Both the position numbers and the translations under genes were made by a program. The notes beneath the pieces were generated by a model. It ran no database searches and was not told where the DNA came from. It saw nothing but the letters and a program-made list of their open reading frames with translations. A DNA stretch of 64,000 nucleotides, taken from a candidate division CSSED10-310 bacterium (GTDB lineage Bacteria; CSSED10-310; JAFGJC01). The stretch spans positions 1 to 64,000 of the forward strand of contig JAFGLW010000002.1 in the NCBI GenBank assembly GCA_016927905.1, read 5' to 3'. The number at the start of each line of letters is the position of its first letter. Position 1 is the first letter of the stretch. Of this stretch, positions 60,221 through 64,000 are shown in pieces.

Positions 60221-62308
60221 TCAGTTGTAACCAAAGGTCACCACATCCCAGTCATACACCTGCTGGCCGGTTTGATTCAGGGTCGCACCCCAGAAATTCA
60301 GCCCCATTGCCGATCCGCCCACGGCCGGCCATGTGAAATCGAATATTCTCAGGATCTCCGACGCACCGGCGTCCAAGCTCCGGAAATCCGAATCCAGGTA
60401 CTGGGCCCAGGATGGATAGAAGAAGAATTCTCCGTATGCGTCCAGCGCGATGATGAGCATGAACGAAGTGGTCTGGGAAGCGTTGTTCATGAGCCAGGTA
60501 TCGAAGATGAACCGGTCCCCGGAAGAGAATATTTCCTGATTCAAGGTCAGATCGATGGAAACGGGCTCAGGCGGTCCGGCTCCGCCGGTTCCCAACACCA
60601 TGAAATCATCGACATTCCAGCCGCCCAGGTTCATCAACGCATCCGTGATGAACCCGAACTTGAAGGCCACGGTGCCGGAAGCGACCACGGATGCGGGGAC
60701 TTCATACATGAGCCGGGTCCACCACAGGTCGCAATAATCCGCTTCGGGATTGGTAAACAGGACGGTGTCGTTGGCAAAAAAGTCGGCCTGATCAGCGCTG
60801 CGGGGTTCCACGGTCAGGCACCGGGCGAACTGCACGTACACCCGGTCATAACCTGAAACGTTGATGTCGGGTGACCGGAGATGACTGTTCTGGCTTTTCT
60901 TGTGCCTGCCGGTATCTTCCAGTGTATTGCCCCAGAAGCTGGTTCCGGAAAAAGCCGTGTGCGGGTCATAAACCGCCACCTCGGACGCAACGCCATGCTC
61001 CCAGTCGTCGTTGGATCCCACATGCAGCCAGCCGTTGTCATCCGCGGTTTCAAAATCATCATAGAAAATAAGCTCGAACGGACCGGTGATTACGTCGAAC
61101 TGCAGATCGAAATCAAAGGTGTCCGTTGTTACCGCCAGATTGAATACGACGCGTTCGCCCGCCGGGGTCGCCCCGGACAGGGCGACCTGGAAATGGGGGG
61201 ACTGGGTGGCCTGACCGGTGCCCTTGCTGATGACCGGGAAATAAGCCGTATCCTGGATCACGGTCACATAACTGCTGCCGCCGGTGAGTTTCCCGGTGAC
61301 GCCCGTGGCCTGGAGCGTTCCGAAATTGTATAGCGTCACGGCTAGTGAGACGGTTTCACCGGGATCCAGAAAGGCGTCCCCGCTGCCGCCGGACACCTGA
61401 TATCCATCCACCCGCAGGAACGGCCGGCGGACGGGTTTGAACATTGGTTTTACGGAGTTGGAACCGATCCGGCAGGAACCGTATTTGATGTAACCGAATC
61501 CGTTGTCACCCCAGGACGGTCCCCAGGAATTCTTGATCAGCCAGGCACCCTGGCCGCCGCACTGGCTGTCGTCCCACCCGATGATGATCACGGCATGATT
61601 GGTCGGATCGTCGCCCGCGTGTTCATAACACCCGGAAACATAGGCATACCAATCTTCATAGACATGCACCGAACACGGCACCGGGCCTTCCGCCAGTGCG
61701 TTCTTGATTGCATCGACGTTGTTGTTGATGTCCTGGTAACCCATCGTGCCGGAAATCTGGGGACAGGAATGATTGCAGGGGAGATTGTCGACGGCCCGAT
61801 AGGGCATGCAGGCCTCCACAGGGGCACCGCCGACATCCCGGATGTAATTCAGGGCAACCCGGGTGTTCCCGCCGCCACAACCCATTCCGTTCTGATTGCA
61901 TTCAATCAGCCACTGCTCCGACAGATCCACATCCTCATCAAAATAGATCTTGTGCATGTGCTCGATGGTGCCAATGGCCGCGAACGCCCAGCAGCTGCCG
62001 CAGTTTCCCTGGTTCTTGGCATACGTCGTACCGTTCTGATCCCGCCAGTCGAAATTGCTCGGATACCGGCCGTCCGGTTCGTATTCCATGTATGGATCAA
62101 CCTCCACGGCACCTTCCGGTGGAATATAACCGCACATGGCAGCCTTTTCCGCGTCGGAAAGGCGGAAAACCTCCGTGTCGCCCGCCGTCCAGTCATACCC
62201 GTTGTGAAGGATGGATTCCTGGATCTGATCCAGAGTCGGACCCGCCCACGCCGGCAGGATAAATACAAATGAAAAAAGACAAAACAAGGAATTTCTGAGT
62301 AAATTCAT
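60221..62308 (-). CDS. Secreted papain-like C1 cysteine protease with shared C-terminal module
   Basis: This protein of 695 residues starts at ATG 62308. A signal peptide (1-22: LFCLFSFVFILPAWAG) and a short propeptide (to about 80) precede the C1 catalytic domain (about 83-295). The oxyanion Gln is at 100 and the nucleophile Cys at 106 (KNQGNCGSCWAFA), with the His in TNHAVIIIGWDD and the Asn in IKNSWGPSWGDNGFGYIKYG. Three Ig/beta-sandwich-type regions follow: SGGSGDAFLDPGETVSLAVT (CARDB-like) and a jelly-roll (about 425-570) with DDWEHGVAS similar to the C25 protein. The C-terminal module (about 581-695) then ends FGYN. It is probably a surface protease. A sigma-70 type promoter lies upstream. 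Confidence 0.9.
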   Translation of the reverse strand: MNLLRNSLFCLFSFVFILPAWAGPTLDQIQESILHNGYDWTAGDTEVFRLSDAEKAAMCGYIPPEGAVEVDPYMEYEPDGRYPSNFDWRDQNGTTYAKNQGNCGSCWAFAAIGTIEHMHKIYFDEDVDLSEQWLIECNQNGMGCGGGNTRVALNYIRDVGGAPVEACMPYRAVDNLPCNHSCPQISGTMGYQDINNNVDAIKNALAEGPVPCSVHVYEDWYAYVSGCYEHAGDDPTNHAVIIIGWDDSQCGGQGAWLIKNSWGPSWGDNGFGYIKYGSCRIGSNSVKPMFKPVRRPFLRVDGYQVSGGSGDAFLDPGETVSLAVTLYNFGTLQATGVTGKLTGGSSYVTVIQDTAYFPVISKGTGQATQSPHFQVALSGATPAGERVVFNLAVTTDTFDFDLQFDVITGPFELIFYDDFETADDNGWLHVGSNDDWEHGVASEVAVYDPHTAFSGTSFWGNTLEDTGRHKKSQNSHLRSPDINVSGYDRVYVQFARCLTVEPRSADQADFFANDTVLFTNPEADYCDLWWTRLMYEVPASVVASGTVAFKFGFITDALMNLGGWNVDDFMVLGTGGAGPPEPVSIDLTLNQEIFSSGDRFIFDTWLMNNASQTTSFMLIIALDAYGEFFFYPSWAQYLDSDFRSLDAGASEILRIFDFTWPAVGGSAMGLNFWGATLNQTGQQVYDWDVVTFGYN

Positions 62309-62369
62309 CCGGATACTCCCCTTTCAAGTCGTTGCAGCCAACGGCGATGCGAACCCCTTCTGATTTTGA

Positions 62370-62398
62370 TCTTATCTTCCCGGAATGGAATTTTCAAA
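62370..62398 (-). promoter_or_regulatory. Promoter of the C1 protease
   Basis: On the minus strand, TTGAAA (62393-62398) and TAAGAT (62370-62375) are 17 bases apart. The start site would be near 62363, 55 bases before ATG 62308. Confidence 0.5.
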
Positions 62399-62520
62399 TT
62401 TAGGAGCATACCGGAAAAATCGCATACCGCATGTCAATATCCGACGCCCTTCGATCCTCCGGTTGGAGTATCCGGGGAAATTGGCTACACTTAGCGCATG
62501 AACCGGGATCCGGAAATTCA

Positions 62521-62967
62521 GTGAAACCGGAAGGCGGAATTGTCATTTCATCGGAACTGATCATCCGGATGGGTGAGTTTCTGTTCGAAGTCTCCCGGAG
62601 TGGCGGCCCGGGCGGTCAGAACGTCAACAAAGTCAGTACCAAAGTGACGCTGCGGTTCAATGTCACCGGTTCGCCTTCGTTGACCGGAGAACAAAAATCG
62701 CTGATAGTTTCCCGTCTGGAAAACCGGATCACCGGATCCGGTGACCTGATCTTATCCTCCCAGCGGTTCCGAACGCAGAAGGAAAATCGTTTGGAAGTCA
62801 TCCGCCGTTTCATCACCCTGCTTCAGACCGCCCTGCTGCCTGAAAAAGAAAGAGTGTCCACCCGCGTGCCTTTCGCTCAGAGACAAAGCCGGCTGGCGGA
62901 TAAGAAATACCGGGGGCGGATCAAATCGAAACGGGGGCGGATCAATCCCGGGGAGATGGACGAATGA
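62521..62967 (+). CDS. arfB: Alternative release factor ArfB-like (peptidyl-tRNA hydrolase)
   Basis: This protein of 148 residues starts at GTG 62521, chosen because the family begins just before the GGQ domain; an upstream ATG 62431 would add 30 residues of low similarity. The signature is SGGPGGQNVNKVSTKVTLRF, in which GGQ catalyses peptidyl-tRNA hydrolysis. The ArfB C-terminal tail is very basic (KKYRGRIKSKRGRINPG) and inserts into the mRNA channel. Such factors rescue ribosomes stalled without a stop codon. The pattern TRVPFAQRQSRLADKKYRGR is typical. It is divergent from the C1 protease gene. Confidence 0.9.
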   Translation: MKPEGGIVISSELIIRMGEFLFEVSRSGGPGGQNVNKVSTKVTLRFNVTGSPSLTGEQKSLIVSRLENRITGSGDLILSSQRFRTQKENRLEVIRRFITLLQTALLPEKERVSTRVPFAQRQSRLADKKYRGRIKSKRGRINPGEMDE

Positions 62968-63350
62968 CGGCGGCAGTCCGGTAAGCGGATACGGGGGTTT
63001 GTCCCTGCCGGTTTCCCGCCCGGGAGCACACTTCGGGATATCCTGTACAGGCCCGGTGTTTTCTCAGTCAATCGAGCATGAAACCCATCGCATCCGCCGC
63101 GGGATGCTCCGGTTGGTAAGAAATAACCGTTGAGACCACATGCGCCAATATTGGCAGGCAGACAGTCATCAAACCGAGGTTTCGCATTGTGTGTCCTCTT
63201 ATTTCCGCATGACGATAGGAAGCGGCATCAAAATTATCAACCACCGAAAATCCTCGACCGTGAACCATATGCCGGGATATACTGCCCGCTCGCGCCGTGT
63301 TTTTCAGGGAGCGGGAAGAACGGTGTGTTTCATCGAAGGGAGAGGGGATT
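62968..63350. other. Intergenic region after arfB
   Basis: The 383 bases hold one possible minus-strand short ORF (63068-63187), a 10-bp palindrome CCTGTACAGG near 63038-63053, and a 7-bp hairpin (CCCGCTC/GAGCGGG, 63285-63291 and 63309-63315) in the leader of the transporter gene. No riboswitch, tRNA or terminator with a T-run is evident. Confidence 0.5.
63068..63187 (-). CDS. Possible small hydrophobic peptide ORF
   Basis: A 39-codon frame from ATG 63187 with AGAGG about 8 bases upstream encodes a peptide with one hydrophobic stretch (LGLMTVCLPILAHVVSTVIS). It could be a short membrane peptide. No homology or conserved motif can be seen, and the frame could be chance. Confidence 0.25.
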   Translation of the reverse strand: MRNLGLMTVCLPILAHVVSTVISYQPEHPAADAMGFMLD

Positions 63351-64000
63351 TTGGATCTTCGGGACAGTCGCTGGATGGTGCACGGAGCGCTGATTTTTAT
63401 TCAATTTGCTTTCGGCGCATTCCATGTTATGGCGAAATATGTCCTCGGCAACATGCACCCGCTGGCGATCGCTGGTTCAAGGGTCGTTGTCGCCACACCC
63501 CTGCTGCTTGTGATCGCCTCTGCCGTCGACCGGAAAATGCCAACCCTGCGCGATATGCCCCGCTTGGCGCTGCTTGGTTTCCTGGGGGTCTTCACCAACC
63601 AGGTCCTGTTCATTATCGGGCTGCAATATACAACAGCCACCAACGCAGGAATCCTGATGCCGTCCATCCCGGTGTTCGCCGCCGCATTCTCCATTCTCAC
63701 CGGCATCGAGAAAGTCTCCTATCGAAAGCTGACCGGGATTTTGGTGGCTGTGGTCGGAGCCGTTGTCATGCTGGATATCGCGGGGTTTTCGTTCGGAAGA
63801 AGTGTTTTTTTTGGAAATGCTCTGATTCTGGTCAACTGTATGAGTTATTCGCTGTTTCTGGTGCTGCAGAAACCCGTTCTGAACCGCTTGCCGCCCCTGA
63901 CGGTGATCGCCTGGGCGTTTCTGTTCGGCGGCGCCGGAGTCTTTGCGTTGAGTCTGAACGAGTTGATGGAGATGAACCTTGCGGCTCTGCCGATCCGCAC
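63351..64000 (+). CDS. EamA/DMT family transporter (truncated at window end)
   Basis: 216 codons are visible of a usually 290-310-residue protein; the rest lies beyond the window. The start is taken as TTG 63351, with GAGGGG closely upstream; ATG 63375 is the alternative. Segments include a first helix IFIQFAFGAFHVMAKYVLG, the helix-3 motif FLGVFTNQVLFIIGLQYTTATNAGILMPSIPVF typical of EamA repeats, and GILVAVVGAVVMLDIAG. The second repeat begins NALILVNCMSYSLFLVLQKP. Ten helices are expected. The family exports amino acids, nucleotide-related compounds or other small metabolites; the substrate is not predictable. Confidence 0.88.
   Translation, partial: MDLRDSRWMVHGALIFIQFAFGAFHVMAKYVLGNMHPLAIAGSRVVVATPLLLVIASAVDRKMPTLRDMPRLALLGFLGVFTNQVLFIIGLQYTTATNAGILMPSIPVFAAAFSILTGIEKVSYRKLTGILVAVVGAVVMLDIAGFSFGRSVFFGNALILVNCMSYSLFLVLQKPVLNRLPPLTVIAWAFLFGGAGVFALSLNELMEMNLAALPIR

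Noticed and set aside
1-64000. tRNA, rRNA, selC or riboswitch genes in the intergenic spacers
   Set aside because: I read all spacers longer than about 40 bases and saw no cloverleaf, TPsiC-like or riboswitch core; most spacers are too short.

Overview
This 64 kb window comes from a Gram-negative, probably uncultured bacterium. GC content looks to be in the mid to high fifties. The evidence for a Gram-negative envelope is an O-antigen ligase-like polymerase, a UDP-galactopyranose mutase-like enzyme, dTDP-rhamnose and GDP-deoxyhexose genes, a predicted outer-membrane barrel ending in Phe, and many exported proteins. The mix of a gingipain-like C25 protease, a tricorn protease homolog, Thr/Pro-rich linkers, sigma-54 type promoters and a probable selenoprotein fits deep-branching candidate phyla. 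No phylogenetic marker gene is present, so I do not name a phylum. There are about 49 genes and no rRNA, tRNA or CRISPR. The density is high, with many 4-bp ATGA overlaps.

Layout. 1-0.9 kb: the end of a serine recombinase and a small ribbon-helix-helix protein. 1.0-9.1 kb: a GT-C type membrane glycosyltransferase, a DedA-like protein, a large secreted C25 protease, a DHH/MYG1-like protein, and a membrane-anchored thioredoxin whose reading frame crosses an in-frame TGA followed by a textbook bacterial SECIS hairpin. 9.1-15.9 kb: surface-glycan genes (membrane protein, O-antigen ligase with TPRs, glycosyltransferase, UGM-like flavoenzyme). 16-22 kb: an unusual signalling set made of a hybrid histidine kinase, an ATP-grasp protein and a receiver plus PEP-synthase-like ATP-binding protein. 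22.3-23.6 kb: glgC. 23.6-29.2 kb: a heat-shock block (clpB, htpG, two hsp20 genes) with a sigma-54 promoter and a terminator. 29.5-34.8 kb: rocD, pcm, a GT-C/TPR protein and two hypotheticals. 34.9-41.5 kb: rmlA-rmlC-rmlB-rmlD, two GDP-mannose-type SDRs and a glycosyltransferase. 41.5-46.4 kb: a tightly overlapping set of a membrane protein, a Nudix hydrolase, a beta-helix surface protein and a GT-C protein. 46.5-54.1 kb: a MuiA-like protein, an aspartate-type aminotransferase, a tricorn homolog and glycerate kinase. 54.5-57.2 kb: a sigma-54-driven radical SAM gene followed by a Tat-like, Thr/Pro-rich exported protein. 57.2-64 kb: a methyltransferase, two small exported proteins, a CPBP protease, a secreted papain-like C1 protease, an ArfB-like release factor and a truncated DMT transporter.

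The most notable signals are these. (1) The recoded thioredoxin. (2) A C-terminal beta-rich module of about 115 residues that ends four otherwise unrelated exported proteins (C25 protease, C1 protease, beta-helix protein and the radical-SAM-linked Thr/Pro protein), which looks like an undescribed sorting or surface module. (3) The sigma-54 radical SAM/Tat-protein operon, whose substrate candidate carries a RiPP-leader-like domain before a Tat-like signal. (4) Near-identical sigma-54 elements in front of this operon and the hsp20 operon, with a weaker one in front of the C25 protease.
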